Below are positions 1-8,890 of a stretch of DNA of 64,000 bases, piece by piece; within the stretch, counting starts at the first letter, position 1; every line of letters begins with the position of its first letter. Below the pieces are notes generated by a model, which saw only the letters and a list, made by a program, of their open reading frames with translations, did not search any database and had not been told where the DNA came from. This DNA is from Sphaerisporangium sp. TRM90804 (GTDB taxonomy: Bacteria > Actinomycetota > Actinomycetes > Streptosporangiales > Streptosporangiaceae): NCBI RefSeq assembly GCF_029846175.1, contig NZ_JARWAC010000019.1, positions 111,781 to 175,780 of the forward strand, in the 5' to 3' direction. The translations under genes and the position numbers were made by a program.

Positions 1-683
1 TCACCCAGCCCGACCTCGACCGCTTCAAGCAGCACCTGGAGATCGCCAACATCCTGGGCATGGACCACATGGGCACCGGCAACGACCCCACCAACAGCGC
101 CTACAAGGCCGACTGGGACGTGGCCGCCGACAAGTGGAACGCGCTCGGCGCGATCGCCCGCCAGGCCGGGATCAAGCTGTACACGCACAACCACGACGTG
201 GCCTACAGCTTCCTGCTGGACAGCGGGCCGCTGGACGAGCAGGGGCGGCCCACCCGCTCCTCGGGCATCCGCAGGCTGGAGTACTTCCTCAAGATCAGCG
301 ACCCGCGTCTCGTGCACCTGGAGATGGACATCTTCTGGGCCTACGTCGCCCAGTACAAGCACCGCACCTACACGGCCCCCGACGGCTCGACGCGGACCGA
401 CGTCTTCGACCCGCTGTCGGTGGTCCGCCCCAACAGCAAGCGCTTCCCGCTGTTCCACGCCAAGGACGGCAAGTCGAACCCCGAGGCCGGCAACGGCTAC
501 GACATGGTGCCGTTCGGCACCGGCGACATCGACTACGGCAGGTTCTTCCGGCGCGTGGGCTCCAAGGGCCACCACAACCCGATGTACGAGCAGGACAACG
601 CGCCCGGCGGCACGGCGGCCCCGGCGCAGTCGCTTCAGTACGCCGAGCTGAGCTACGCCAACATGGCCGCCCTCAGAGGCTGA
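1..683 (+). CDS. Sugar phosphate isomerase/epimerase, 5' end outside window
   Basis: The reading frame is open from the left edge and ends at TGA 681-683, so only the C-terminal part (about 227 residues) is present. The visible segment shows alternating strands and helices of a TIM barrel with metal-site-like residues: the HNHD motif early on, a HLEMDIFW stretch and a FHAKDG stretch, as in the xylose-isomerase-like sugar phosphate isomerase/epimerase family (AP endonuclease 2 fold). Such proteins use divalent metals to isomerise or epimerise sugars or inositols; the substrate cannot be told here. The next gene, 100 bp on and co-oriented, is a secreted sugar dehydrogenase, and these two gene types often sit together in actinomycete sugar-utilisation clusters. 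The signal peptide, if any, is outside the window. Confidence 0.8.
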   Translation, partial: TQPDLDRFKQHLEIANILGMDHMGTGNDPTNSAYKADWDVAADKWNALGAIARQAGIKLYTHNHDVAYSFLLDSGPLDEQGRPTRSSGIRRLEYFLKISDPRLVHLEMDIFWAYVAQYKHRTYTAPDGSTRTDVFDPLSVVRPNSKRFPLFHAKDGKSNPEAGNGYDMVPFGTGDIDYGRFFRRVGSKGHHNPMYEQDNAPGGTAAPAQSLQYAELSYANMAALRG

Positions 684-782
684 GCCGCCGAGCGAGATCC
701 GGCGGACCGCCACGTGTTCGTTGCAGCGGCACGCGTGGCGGCCCGCCCTCTTCCTGAGCCCCCCCTTGCAGAAGAGGCACAG

Positions 783-3700
783 TTGTCGAAGTTTATCCGC
801 ACCCTCCTGAGCGGCGTTCTGGTCGCCACCGCGCTCGTCGTCGCGGCGCCCCTGGCGGGGCCCGCCCTCGCCCACCCGGGGCACGACCCGGCCACCGAGT
901 GGTCCGACTACGAGAAGATCACGCTGACCAAGACGGTCGGCGAGCCGATCGACCTGGCGGTGCTGCCCGACCGGCGCGTGCTGCACACCGCCCGCACCGG
1001 TGAGGTCAGGCTGACCGACCCCGCCACCGGCGTCACCAAGGTCGTCTCCACCATCCCGGTGTACAACAACTCCGAGGACGGCCTGCAGACGATCGCCATC
1101 GACCCCGGCTTCGCCGAGAACAAGTGGGTCTACGTCTACTACGCGCCCAAGACCATGACGGCGCCGTACCCGCAGACCACGCCCACCGGCTCGGCGCCGA
1201 CCACGCTGCCCGCCGGCGCCGACGCCTCCTACTGGGACCAGTGGAAGGGTTACAACCAGCTCTCCCGGTTCAAGTGGACCGGCGACGCCCTGGACCTGTC
1301 CACCGAGCAGGTCATCATCAAGGTCGAGGTCCAGCGCGGGCAGTGCTGCCACGTCGCCGGCGATCTCGACTGGGACGACGACGGCAACCTGTACCTGGCG
1401 ACCGGCGACAACACCCCGGCCGGCGCGCCCGGCGCCAACGGCTTCGCGCCCAACAACGACGCCCCGGGCGTCAACCCGGGCATGGACACGCGGCGCGGCG
1501 CCGGCAACACCAACGACCTGCGCGGCAAGATCCTTCGGATCAAGGTGGGCGCCGACGGCGCCTACACCGTCCCCGAGGGGAACCTGTTCCCCCAGGACAC
1601 GGCGCAGACCCGGCCGGAGATCTTCGTGATGGGCGTGCGCAACCCGTTCCGCATGGACGTGGACGGGGCCACCGGCACCGTCTCGTGGGCCGACTACGGC
1701 CCGGACGCCGGCGCGCCCGACGCCGCCCGCGGCCCGATGGGGTACGTCGAGTGGAACGTCACCCCGATCACCAAGCCGATCAACGCCGGCTGGCCCTACT
1801 GCACCGGCGACCAGTTCAACTACAACGACTGGGACTTCGCCACGGCCCAGCCGCGCGCGTGGTTCGACTGCGCGGCCGGGGCGGCGAACACCTCCCGGTG
1901 GAACACCGGCCTGGACACGGTGCCGCCCGCCGTGGCGGCCGACCTGTACTACGGCGACAACAACACCCAGCAGCCGGCCGCCTGGGCGGGCCTGACCGAC
2001 TTCGACCCGCAGACCGGCCAGGGCCCCATGGGCGGCCCGGTCTACCACTACGACGCCGCCAACCCCTCCCCCACCAAGTTCCCCGAGTACTGGGACGGCA
2101 AGTTCTTCTTCGCCGAGTTCTCCCAGGACTACCTGGCCGCCTTCACCGTGACCGGCGCAGACGGGCCGGTGACCGCGATCGAGCACTTCCTGCCCAACAG
2201 CGAGCTGCGCACGATGGGCATGCCGATCACCGACAGCCCGATGGACATCGAGTTCGGCCCCGACGGGTCGCTGTACGTGCTCGACTACGGCAACGGGTTC
2301 TTCCGTCAGAACCCCGAGGCCGGCCTGTACCGCATCGACTACACGCCGGGCAACAAGTCCCCCCAGGCCAAGATCACCGCCGACCCGGTGTCCAGCGGCT
2401 CGGCCCCGCTCACCGTCGAGTTCAGCGGCGCGGCGTCCACCGACTCCGAGCCGGGCGAACTCCGCCACGAGTGGGACTTCGACGGCGACGGCACCTTCGA
2501 CGCCACCGGCGTGACCGCCTCGCACACCTACGACGAGCTCGGGCAGTACGTCGCCCGGCTGCGGGTCACCGACGCCCAGGGCAAGTTCGGGCTCGCGGCC
2601 GTCGAGATCACCGTGGGCAACACCGCGCCGAAGGTCAGCCTGGACACGCCGGGCGACGGCGCGTTCCTCGACTGGGGCGACGCGGTGCCGTTCCGCGTCC
2701 GCGTCACCGACGAGGAGGACGGCGACAGCCCCGTGTGCAGCCGGGTGCAGTGGTCGTTCGGCCTCGGCCACGACACCCACGCCCACCCGCTGACCACCGG
2801 CACCGGCTGCACCGGCGCCTGGCCGACGCCCGTGGACGCCCCCGAGCACGGCGAGACCGAGAACATCTACGGCGTGGTCGTGGTGAGCTACCGCGACAAC
2901 GGCGCCAACGGCATCCCCGGCGCGCTCGGCGACACGACGCTCATCCTCAACCCCAAGCTCATGCAGGCCGAGCACGCCGACGCGATCAGCGGCGTCACCA
3001 GGACCGAGGACGCGACGGCGTCCGCGCTGAGCAAGATCACCTCGTTCGACGCCGGCGACTGGATCGCCTACGACCCGGTGAACCTGGCCGGCATCACGTC
3101 GGTGACGACGCGGGCGACCGGCGCGGGCACGCTCTCGCTGCGGTGGGACTCGGCCACGGCCGAGCCGTTCGCGACCGTCACCGTGCCCGCCGGCGACGGC
3201 TGGCAGACGGCCACGACCCCGCTGCCGGACGCCCCGGAGGGCAGCGGCCGCCTGTACGTCACCTCCTCGGGCGGGGTCGACGTCGACGCCTTCACCTTCG
3301 TGGGCGACGGCGCGGGCGACACGAAGCCGCCGGTGGTCACCGCGACGCTCAACCCGGCCCAGCCCGGCGGCGAGAACGGCTGGTACACCGGCAACGTGAC
3401 GCTGACGGTCACCGCGACCGACGACGGCACCGTGTCCAGCCGGCAGTACTCGCTGAACGGCGGCACGACCTGGGCGAACGCCAACAACCCGGTCACGCTC
3501 TCCACCGAGGGCACGACCGAGGTGCGGTACCGGGCCACCGACAACGGCGGGAACGTCTCCCCGGTCGGCACCGTGACGGTGCGGATCGACAAGACCGCCC
3601 CGGCCGTGACGGTGAGCGGCGTGCAGGCCGGCCCGTACGGGGACTCGGCCTCGATCACCCCGGTGTTCGCGGCGACCGACGCGACGTCCGGCCTGGCGAG

Positions 3701-4097
3701 CGTGACGGCGTCGATCGGCGACCGGCAGGTCACCTCCGGCACGGCGGTGCCGCTGTGGACGCTGCCGCTCGGCGAGAACACGCTCACCGTCACCGGGAGG
3801 GACAAGGCGGGCCTCACCACCGAGCGGGAGGTCGTGTTCCAGGTCGAGACGTCCTTCGCCGACGTGCGCGCGCTGCTGGAGACCTTCCGGAAGGCGGGCA
3901 AGGTGAAGGGCGGCTCGCTGGCCGCCCATATCAAGGAGGCCGAGAAGCTGGCCGGCAAGGGCCAGAAGGCGAAGGCGATCGACAGGCTGGAGAAGTTCGT
4001 CAAGGACGCCCGCGACCGCCACCGGGTCACCGACCCGGCCGTCCGCGACGTCCTCGTCCGCGACGCCCAGGCCCTGATCGCCGGCCTGCGCGCCTAA
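783..4097 (+). CDS. Secreted PQQ-type sugar dehydrogenase with PKD and carbohydrate-binding domains
   Basis: The product of 1104 residues probably starts at TTG 783, because a GAAGAGG ribosome site lies 5 nt before it and a clean signal peptide (KFIRTLL, hydrophobic core, cut after AGPALA) follows directly; an upstream ATG at 714 would add a proline-rich tail before the signal. Residues about 45-520 match the glucose/sorbosone dehydrogenase six-bladed propeller (GLQTIAIDP, GNTNDLRGKILRI, VRNPFRMDVD motifs), which usually binds PQQ and calcium. A PKD domain (about 525-610), a CBM6-like beta-sandwich (about 750-850, starting MQAEHAD), an OmpL47-like repeat (about 860-960, containing YSLNGGTTW) and a charged helical C-terminal tail follow. 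The protein is probably extracellular and oxidises sugar or polysaccharide ends. The substrate is not known. Confidence 0.82.
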   Translation: MSKFIRTLLSGVLVATALVVAAPLAGPALAHPGHDPATEWSDYEKITLTKTVGEPIDLAVLPDRRVLHTARTGEVRLTDPATGVTKVVSTIPVYNNSEDGLQTIAIDPGFAENKWVYVYYAPKTMTAPYPQTTPTGSAPTTLPAGADASYWDQWKGYNQLSRFKWTGDALDLSTEQVIIKVEVQRGQCCHVAGDLDWDDDGNLYLATGDNTPAGAPGANGFAPNNDAPGVNPGMDTRRGAGNTNDLRGKILRIKVGADGAYTVPEGNLFPQDTAQTRPEIFVMGVRNPFRMDVDGATGTVSWADYGPDAGAPDAARGPMGYVEWNVTPITKPINAGWPYCTGDQFNYNDWDFATAQPRAWFDCAAGAANTSRWNTGLDTVPPAVAADLYYGDNNTQQPAAWAGLTDFDPQTGQGPMGGPVYHYDAANPSPTKFPEYWDGKFFFAEFSQDYLAAFTVTGADGPVTAIEHFLPNSELRTMGMPITDSPMDIEFGPDGSLYVLDYGNGFFRQNPEAGLYRIDYTPGNKSPQAKITADPVSSGSAPLTVEFSGAASTDSEPGELRHEWDFDGDGTFDATGVTASHTYDELGQYVARLRVTDAQGKFGLAAVEITVGNTAPKVSLDTPGDGAFLDWGDAVPFRVRVTDEEDGDSPVCSRVQWSFGLGHDTHAHPLTTGTGCTGAWPTPVDAPEHGETENIYGVVVVSYRDNGANGIPGALGDTTLILNPKLMQAEHADAISGVTRTEDATASALSKITSFDAGDWIAYDPVNLAGITSVTTRATGAGTLSLRWDSATAEPFATVTVPAGDGWQTATTPLPDAPEGSGRLYVTSSGGVDVDAFTFVGDGAGDTKPPVVTATLNPAQPGGENGWYTGNVTLTVTATDDGTVSSRQYSLNGGTTWANANNPVTLSTEGTTEVRYRATDNGGNVSPVGTVTVRIDKTAPAVTVSGVQAGPYGDSASITPVFAATDATSGLASVTASIGDRQVTSGTAVPLWTLPLGENTLTVTGRDKAGLTTEREVVFQVETSFADVRALLETFRKAGKVKGGSLAAHIKEAEKLAGKGQKAKAIDRLEKFVKDARDRHRVTDPAVRDVLVRDAQALIAGLRA

Positions 4098-4112
4098 CCG
4101 GCGACCCGCGAC

Positions 4113-4145
4113 TCGCCCGCCGGCCCGCACCGGGCCGGCGGGCGA
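4113..4145 (+). terminator. Hairpin terminator after the sugar dehydrogenase
   Basis: A perfect 14-bp inverted repeat (4113-4126 with 4132-4145) encloses a 5-nt loop, 15 nt after the stop codon. It has no T run, as is usual in such GC-rich genomes. Confidence 0.75.
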
Positions 4146-4195
4146 CCGTACGGGGCGGGTGAGCCGGCCGGCTCAGCGGGCCGGCCGACGATGGT

Positions 4196-4224
4196 GCGGG
4201 GGGAGCCTTCCGGGCTTCCCCCCG
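4196..4224. terminator. Second hairpin between convergent genes
   Basis: The arms 4196-4207 and 4213-4224 pair with one bulged base around TTCCG. It lies between the dehydrogenase gene and the convergent rpe gene and could serve both strands, most likely rpe. Confidence 0.5.
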
Positions 4225-4248
4225 CATTCGTGCGCGGCCGATGCCCGG

Positions 4249-4920
4249 TCAGGCGGCGCCGGTGGCGCGTTCCGCCTGGTCGCGCAGGTCCTGGACGGCT
4301 CGGGCGGGGTCGCCCGAGCCGTAGACGGCGTTGCCGGCGACGAAGACGTCCGCGCCGGCCTCGGCGCAGCGTTCGATGGTCTTGGCGGAGACTCCGCCGT
4401 CCACCTGGAGCCACACCTCGCCGCCGTGCTTGCCGATCAGCTCCCGCGCCTTGCTGATCTTGGGCAGCATGACGTCGAGGAAGGACTGCCCGCCGAACCC
4501 GGGCTCCACCGTCATCACCAGCAGCATGTCGATCTCACCCAGCAGGTCCTCGTACTGCTGCACGGCCGTGCCCGGGTTCAGCGCGAAGCCCGCGCGGGCC
4601 CCGGCGGCGCGGATGGCCCGCAGCGTGCGCACCGGCGCCTTGGCCGCCTCGGCGTGGATCGTGACGCTGCCCGCTCCCGCCTCGGCGTACTCGGGGGCCC
4701 AGCGGTCGGGGTCCTCGATCATCAGGTGACAGTCGAGCGGCAGGCTGGTCGCCTTGAGCAGCGACTGGACGACCGGCAGGCCGAGGGTGAGGTTCGGGAC
4801 GAAGTGGTTGTCCATGACGTCGACGTGCAGCCAGTCGGCGACGCCCGCGACCTGGGCGGCGACGTCGGCCAGCCGAGCGAAGTCGGCGGTGAGGATGCTC
4901 GGTGAGATCTGTACGGCCAT
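4249..4920 (-). CDS. rpe: Ribulose-phosphate 3-epimerase
   Basis: This 223-residue protein interconverts ribulose 5-phosphate and xylulose 5-phosphate in the pentose phosphate pathway. The frame begins [16 protein letters not shown], the family N-terminus, and holds the metal and substrate motifs [22 protein letters not shown] and QVDGGV in the expected order; length is normal for the family. The ATG at 4918-4920 is chosen because family similarity starts there; longer frames upstream are low-complexity. A TAGACT box 8 nt upstream suggests a leaderless or nearly leaderless mRNA. In many actinomycetes rpe follows rsmB directly; here 4.5 kb of accessory genes lie between them. Confidence 0.95.
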   Translation of the reverse strand: MAVQISPSILTADFARLADVAAQVAGVADWLHVDVMDNHFVPNLTLGLPVVQSLLKATSLPLDCHLMIEDPDRWAPEYAEAGAGSVTIHAEAAKAPVRTLRAIRAAGARAGFALNPGTAVQQYEDLLGEIDMLLVMTVEPGFGGQSFLDVMLPKISKARELIGKHGGEVWLQVDGGVSAKTIERCAEAGADVFVAGNAVYGSGDPARAVQDLRDQAERATGAA

Positions 4921-4928
4921 GCTGCCGA

Positions 4929-4934
4929 AGTCTA
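4929..4934 (-). promoter_or_regulatory. Candidate -10 box of rpe
   Basis: TAGACT on the minus strand, 8 nt before the rpe start codon; no clear -35 box. The spacing would put the transcript start at or next to the ATG. Confidence 0.4.
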
Positions 4935-5018
4935 GGACCCGCCCCCACTCACGCGGGCCCGCCGTGCCCGGACCCTCCCCGCGAACGCGAACGCGACTCA
5001 GACGAGGGCGAGGCCGCG

Positions 5019-5414
5019 TCAGGCCGCCGAGGGTTCGCCCAGGAGCCACCCGAGCCCGAACTCGCCGTCCTCCCGCACCCCGCCGAGGAACGCCTCCCAC
5101 TCGGCCGTGGTGTACCGCACCGCGACCCCGGCCTCAACGACTACCCGATCGCCGTCGAACCGGACGACGAGCCCGCCGTCCACCCGGACCGGCACCGCGA
5201 GCCTCTCCAGAGCCAGATCTCCGGCACGCACCCCATCCAGCACCCCGAGCCACCGCTCAGCCGAGACGCCGATCACCGGCCCGCCCGGATCGGGATCGTT
5301 GGAGTTCCGCACCCAGACGCCCACCCCGTCGAACCGCACCTCGACACAGTTGCTCTGAACACCGCTACGAGCGCTCTTGCGCCAGACACCATCGCGCTTC
5401 AGTTCGTGCGTCAT
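5019..5414 (-). CDS. DUF397 domain protein of a WhiJ-type triad
   Basis: A 131-residue protein whose first half carries the DUF397 signature: VWRKSARSG, then NCVEV, then [16 protein letters not shown] and a tryptophan-bearing motif. A second, weaker copy of the fold may occupy the C-terminal half. DUF397 proteins are small partners of Scr1/WhiJ-type helix-turn-helix regulators in actinomycetes and are encoded beside them, as here (33 bp after the regulator, same strand). They are thought to counteract or titrate the regulator during development or in toxin-antitoxin-like pairs, but the biochemical role is not settled. The ATG start has only a distant AGAAGGG site. Confidence 0.85.
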   Translation of the reverse strand: MTHELKRDGVWRKSARSGVQSNCVEVRFDGVGVWVRNSNDPDPGGPVIGVSAERWLGVLDGVRAGDLALERLAVPVRVDGGLVVRFDGDRVVVEAGVAVRYTTAEWEAFLGGVREDGEFGLGWLLGEPSAA

Positions 5415-5447
5415 CCCAACGACGCCCTTCTGTACAGAATGTGGCGC

Positions 5448-6320
5448 TTATAGGTTAACGGCACTTTCCGCCAGAATCTCGATGGTTTCTTCCGGGCTCA
5501 GAGCAAGCTGACAGAGACGATCGAACGCGTCGAGGTACTGGCCGACGCTGCGCTCGTCCTCTATATAGGCGTCGGTGTTCATGGTCTCCACGTGCGCGAC
5601 GTCGACGCTGGGCAGCCGAATGACGGTGAAGGACCCGAAGAGTCCCGGGTTCGGCCGCCCGGAGAATCGGAGTATCCGCAACGTGACGTTGGGCAGGCCC
5701 GCCACATCCCGCAGGTGCTCCAACTGATCACGGAAGACCGCCTCCCCGCCGATGGGATGGCGCAGGAACGCCTCGCTGACGACGGCCCGCAGGGTCACCG
5801 GCCGGTCGGCGGTGAGAATCGCACGGCGGTTCATCCGTACCGCGATGAACTCGTCCAACTCCGCTACGCTGCCCAACTCGCCCAGAGCCGAGACGAACGT
5901 CCGGGCGTACGCCTCCGTCTGGAGCAGCCCGGGCACCAGACAGGTCTCGTAGGTCCACAGCTCGGTAGCCGTCGATTCCAGGCGAATGCGGTCGACGTAA
6001 GAAGGCGCCAAGGCGTCACCGTGCTCGACCCACCAGCCGCGTCGTTCCAGTTGGACTTCCGACGCCACGGCCATCAGCCGTTCTCGCACGACGGTCTCGG
6101 TCACGCCGTATGCGTCGAGAATAGGCGGAATGTCGCGCGGCGGAATGCCGACGAGCCCGTTCTCTATACGGCTGAGCGAGGCCGTCGAACGCCGACACCT
6201 CTCCGCCGCGACAGCCAGCGAGGTGATGCCTGCGGCCAGGCGAAGCTCGGCGAGCTTGGCACCGAGCCAGCGTTGCCGAAGTGAGGGGACCTCTGAGGTC
6301 AAGAGCACTCCCGTACCCAT
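5448..6320 (-). CDS. WhiJ/Scr1-type helix-turn-helix regulator with DUF5753
   Basis: This 290-residue protein has an N-terminal XRE-type helix-turn-helix (about residues 14-70: LRQRWLGAKLAELR, then STASLSRIENG) followed by a DUF5753 domain (about 100-280: ESTATELWTYE, VPGLLQTEAYAR, FLRHPIGG). This architecture defines the WhiJ-like / Scr1 antitoxin-like regulators expanded in Streptomyces and relatives, which act in development and secondary metabolism. It forms the classic triad with the DUF397 gene downstream and the divergent HATPase gene at 6532. The start is uncertain: ATG 6320 has no clear ribosome site, and a GTG at 6308 is an alternative. The divergent spacer is notably AT-rich for this genome, consistent with an autoregulated promoter region. 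Confidence 0.88.
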   Translation of the reverse strand: MGTGVLLTSEVPSLRQRWLGAKLAELRLAAGITSLAVAAERCRRSTASLSRIENGLVGIPPRDIPPILDAYGVTETVVRERLMAVASEVQLERRGWWVEHGDALAPSYVDRIRLESTATELWTYETCLVPGLLQTEAYARTFVSALGELGSVAELDEFIAVRMNRRAILTADRPVTLRAVVSEAFLRHPIGGEAVFRDQLEHLRDVAGLPNVTLRILRFSGRPNPGLFGSFTVIRLPSVDVAHVETMNTDAYIEDERSVGQYLDAFDRLCQLALSPEETIEILAESAVNL

Positions 6321-6531
6321 ATTGCACGCTAATCGGACGGCAAGTAATGCCCGACGTAATCATTTCGCCGAACCAGCTTGCATCAAGTAATCCAGGGGCT
6401 CACTATAAGCGCACAGGACGGTGACGGAGAGCGGTTATCCGGTAGCGGTACGAGACCGTCCCCGCCCAGGTAGGTAATTCCCGGCATTTCACTAGATGTC
6501 CCGATTAGTAAATAGATGAAAGGAAACACCG
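6321..6531. promoter_or_regulatory. AT-rich divergent spacer between regulator and HATPase genes
   Basis: This 211-bp spacer is clearly poorer in GC than its surroundings and contains repeated AAGTAAT-type words (near 6344 and 6385). It must hold the promoters of both divergent genes and is the likely operator of the WhiJ-like regulator. No exact operator could be defined by eye. Confidence 0.4.
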
Positions 6532-7056
6532 GTGATCGTGATGCGCCCCCGCGCGGTGGCTTTGGTGGTGGGACGGCTCTCAAGGCTCGTCCGAGGAAGG
6601 TGGGCCGGGACGGACGCTCAGGCGGTCGGTCCGGCGTGGCTCCTCACCACGACGGGCGACCCGCTGGAGCCGCCGACCTTCTCCCAGCCGTTCGCCGCCG
6701 TGCCCTCCCAGGTGCGGGCGGCGCGCGCGTTCGTCACCGCGCTGCTGGGCGCCGACCACCCGTGCCACGACGACGCGATCCTGCTCACCAGCGAGCTGGC
6801 CGGCAACGTGGTCCGGCACGCGGTGAACCACGAGTTCGCCGTCTCGGTGGCCCTGGTGCCCGGCGGCGTGCGCATCACCGTCGGCGATCGCGGCTCCGCC
6901 ACCTTCCCGTGCGTGCGCGAAGCCGACGACGACGCCCTCTCGGGCCGTGGCCTGGCCATGGTCGACAAGATCGCCACCCGCTGGGGCTTCCAGCGCACCA
7001 CCGGCAACACCAGCGTCTGGTTCCACCTCGCCCAGCCCGCCCCCACCCGGGCCTGA
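6532..7056 (+). CDS. RsbW/SpoIIAB-like HATPase-fold protein
   Basis: A 174-residue protein with a GHKL ATPase domain: N-box SELAGNVVRHA, G1 box GDRGSATFP and G2 box GRGLAMV. Members of this family are soluble, single-domain anti-sigma-factor kinases or decoys; Streptomyces genomes carry dozens, often next to WhiJ/DUF397 pairs. GTG 6532 is chosen because AAAGGA sits 7 nt upstream. The first 50 residues before the domain (PPTFSQPFAAVPSQVRAAR) include an arginine-rich stretch of unknown role. The partner sigma factor, if any, is not encoded in the window. Confidence 0.85.
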   Translation: MIVMRPRAVALVVGRLSRLVRGRWAGTDAQAVGPAWLLTTTGDPLEPPTFSQPFAAVPSQVRAARAFVTALLGADHPCHDDAILLTSELAGNVVRHAVNHEFAVSVALVPGGVRITVGDRGSATFPCVREADDDALSGRGLAMVDKIATRWGFQRTTGNTSVWFHLAQPAPTRA

Positions 7057-7069
7057 CCCCGCCCACCGG

Positions 7070-7603
7070 CTACCAGACGTCGCCCTCGCGCCAGTCGCAG
7101 ACGAGCTCCCCGGACAGGTCGAGCGGCGCGGCCCCGGGAAGGACGTAGACGCCGCCGTCGTCCTCCTCGGTGCGCTCGACGCCCGCCGGCGTCAGCACCG
7201 ACGTCGGCCCCTGCCACACCCGCCAGCCACGGGCCGTGTACAGCCCCGCCCCGTCCTCCGAGGCGCTGAGCGCCCCGACCACGTACGCACCGCGCACCAC
7301 CCGCTCCAGCGCCCCCATGATGGCCGCCCCGTACCCGCGCCGCCGCCGGTCGGCCCGCACCCCGACCCCCTCGACGTACCCCGCCCGCAGCGACCGCCCC
7401 CCGTGCACCAGCCGCCGCTGCACCACCGAGCCGTGCCCGACCAGCTCGGCGCCCTCCCACAGCAGCGCGTGCACCCCGCCCAGGGCGTGCTCCCAGTCGT
7501 CATCGTCCATGTCGCCGTCGAAGGCGTCGTCGAGAAGCACCCGCGCCGCCACAAGGGTGGCCACGTCCAGCTCGAAGGTGTGCGCCACCCGCAGTTCCGT
7601 CAC
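7070..7603 (-). CDS. aac(2'): AAC(2')-type aminoglycoside N-acetyltransferase
   Basis: This 177-residue GNAT protein resembles the chromosomal mycobacterial AAC(2')-I enzymes along its whole length, not only in the acetyl-CoA fold. Shared landmarks are DWEHALGGVHALLW, QRRLVHGG, GYVEGVGVRADRRRRG (acetyl-CoA loop), RGAYVVGALS, GWRVWQGPTSVL and the C-terminal CDWREGDVW. AAC(2') enzymes acetylate the 2'-amino group of aminoglycosides such as gentamicin and tobramycin; in mycobacteria the natural role is debated. Its size matches the family. It converges on the HATPase gene with a 13-bp gap and is followed upstream by a cupin gene on the same strand. Whether it confers resistance cannot be read from the sequence. 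Confidence 0.88.
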   Translation of the reverse strand: MTELRVAHTFELDVATLVAARVLLDDAFDGDMDDDDWEHALGGVHALLWEGAELVGHGSVVQRRLVHGGRSLRAGYVEGVGVRADRRRRGYGAAIMGALERVVRGAYVVGALSASEDGAGLYTARGWRVWQGPTSVLTPAGVERTEEDDGGVYVLPGAAPLDLSGELVCDWREGDVW

Positions 7604-7669
7604 AGCCCCATCCTCACCGCCCGGCCCACCCGGCGCGTGCGGCCATCGCGGGACGTCGCGTGGGCGGCG

Positions 7670-8167
7670 TCAGACCATGTACTGGTCGTGGCGGGCGTAG
7701 ACGTCGGCCCACTCCTCCTCGGTGAGGGTGCGGCCGGTCTCGGCGATCTCGGCGAGCTCCTCGAAGTACGCCTCGCGCGGCGCGCCCGGGGCGAAGTGCA
7801 GCAGCATCGACGCGGGCTCGCCCGACTCGTTGCGGAAGGCGTGCACCCCGCCCGGCGGCACGTGCAGGAAGTCGCCGGACGTCCCCTCCACCCACCGCGC
7901 GCCGTCATAGAACCGCATGGTGCCGGACAGGACGTAGAACGACTCCGAGATCGTGCGGTGGAAGTGCGCCGACGGACCACTCGGCCTCGTCCCCATCTCC
8001 CACCGGTACAGCCCGTACAGCCCGCCCGTGGAGGCTCCGGTCGCCAGGTAGCGCACCACCGTCCCGGCCGGGCCGCCGATGGTCAGCTCGGCCTCCTGCC
8101 CGGACGGACGGTAGACACCGCTGACCTCCCCCCGCTCGGCGAAGTACCGCGGCTCCGGATACGACAT
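7670..8167 (-). CDS. Cupin-domain protein
   Basis: A 165-residue single-domain cupin. The two cupin motifs are visible: a metal-site motif around HFHRTISESFYVLSG (histidines and glutamate) and the second around PPGGVHAFRN. The C-terminal part is helical (AYFEELAEIAE, WADVYARHDQYMV), as in small actinomycete cupins annotated as putative isomerases, dioxygenases or storage-type proteins; no substrate can be assigned. ATG 8167 is preceded by GAGGAG at good spacing, whereas the longer frame upstream runs through a repeat-rich non-coding stretch. It lies 66 bp upstream of the aminoglycoside acetyltransferase gene on the same strand, so the two may be co-transcribed. Confidence 0.8.
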   Translation of the reverse strand: MSYPEPRYFAERGEVSGVYRPSGQEAELTIGGPAGTVVRYLATGASTGGLYGLYRWEMGTRPSGPSAHFHRTISESFYVLSGTMRFYDGARWVEGTSGDFLHVPPGGVHAFRNESGEPASMLLHFAPGAPREAYFEELAEIAETGRTLTEEEWADVYARHDQYMV

Positions 8168-8393
8168 GCCTGCTCCTCTCGCACTGATCACCATCACCAT
8201 GTCGCTCAACCCTAGATCCCCCCGCATCGAAAATCTGTAGTGGCTGAAGTAGACATGTGCGCCCGGTGGAGCTAGAGTTCCTGTCATCGCAAGGAACGGA
8301 TCCACGAGGGCAGAGCAGTGCAGGCAACACGACGAACTGCCCGGACGAACGTGGAGAGCAAAGACGACGAAGTAAAGACGGATCAGGTTGACC

Positions 8394-8640
8394 GGCAGAA
8401 GGTCGGACGTGCCAGGGCCAGCGAACGAGTAAAGGCCCCAGCCGTGGACGCGCTGCCACAGCAGTAGCAGTGAACGGGCAGAAGGTCGGACGTGCCAGGG
8501 CCGGTGCACGAGTAAAGGCTCCAGCCGTGGACGCGCTGCCACAGCGGTAGAAGTGAAGCAGTGAACAGGTAGAAGGTCGGACGTGCCAGGGCCAGCGCAC
8601 GAGTAAGGGTCCCGGCCGTGGACGAGCAGCTGCGGTAGTG
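8394..8640. repeat. Three tandem imperfect repeats of 83-91 bp
   Basis: Units begin at 8394, 8477 and 8568, each opening with GG(C/T)AGAAGGTCGGACGTG followed by CCAGGGCC and, later, CGAGTAA and CCGTGGACG. The last unit is shortened. They lie in a divergent spacer, not in a gene. Confidence 0.85.
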
Positions 8641-8860
8641 ACGCATGAGGTCGATGAAGTAGAGATAGCGAAAGGAGCGTTGAACGCCATCGGGATCGCC
8701 CGTCGCCGGCTGGTTTCAGCCGCACGGGTGCCGCGACTTCACGTATTGGACGGTGGTCTACGGTCACGCGAAAGCGATCCCCGCATCCCCGCCCGCTTAG
8801 GGCGGCCAATGCGGAAGCAACAGGCCGGCCCCAGGGCCGGTAGATGGTGTTGAACCTCGC

Positions 8861-8890
8861 GGGCCCCGGCGCAACTTGGCGCCGGGGCCC
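8861..8890 (+). terminator. Strong hairpin just upstream of the MerR gene
   Basis: The 12-nt arms 8861-8872 and 8879-8890 are perfectly complementary around a 6-nt loop. A terminator-like stem 23 bp before a start codon can act as an attenuator or end an upstream non-coding RNA; there is no T run. Confidence 0.6.

Noticed and set aside
1124..4162. A 1012-residue arginine-rich open frame overlapping the sugar dehydrogenase
   Set aside because: It is a +1/+2 shadow of the real gene: composition is Arg/Pro/Gly only, with no signal peptide and no family motif. High GC content leaves such frames open.
8383..8646. Minus-strand frame over the 83-91 bp repeats, extending the cupin gene upstream
   Set aside because: The translation is just the repeat unit three times over; the cupin gene has a good ribosome site at the shorter ATG 8167.
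8681..8853. A 57-codon frame with AAAGGAG before a TTG
   Set aside because: Spacing of the ribosome site is too short, composition is not protein-like and the end lies in a hairpin; it could be a leader peptide but support is too thin.
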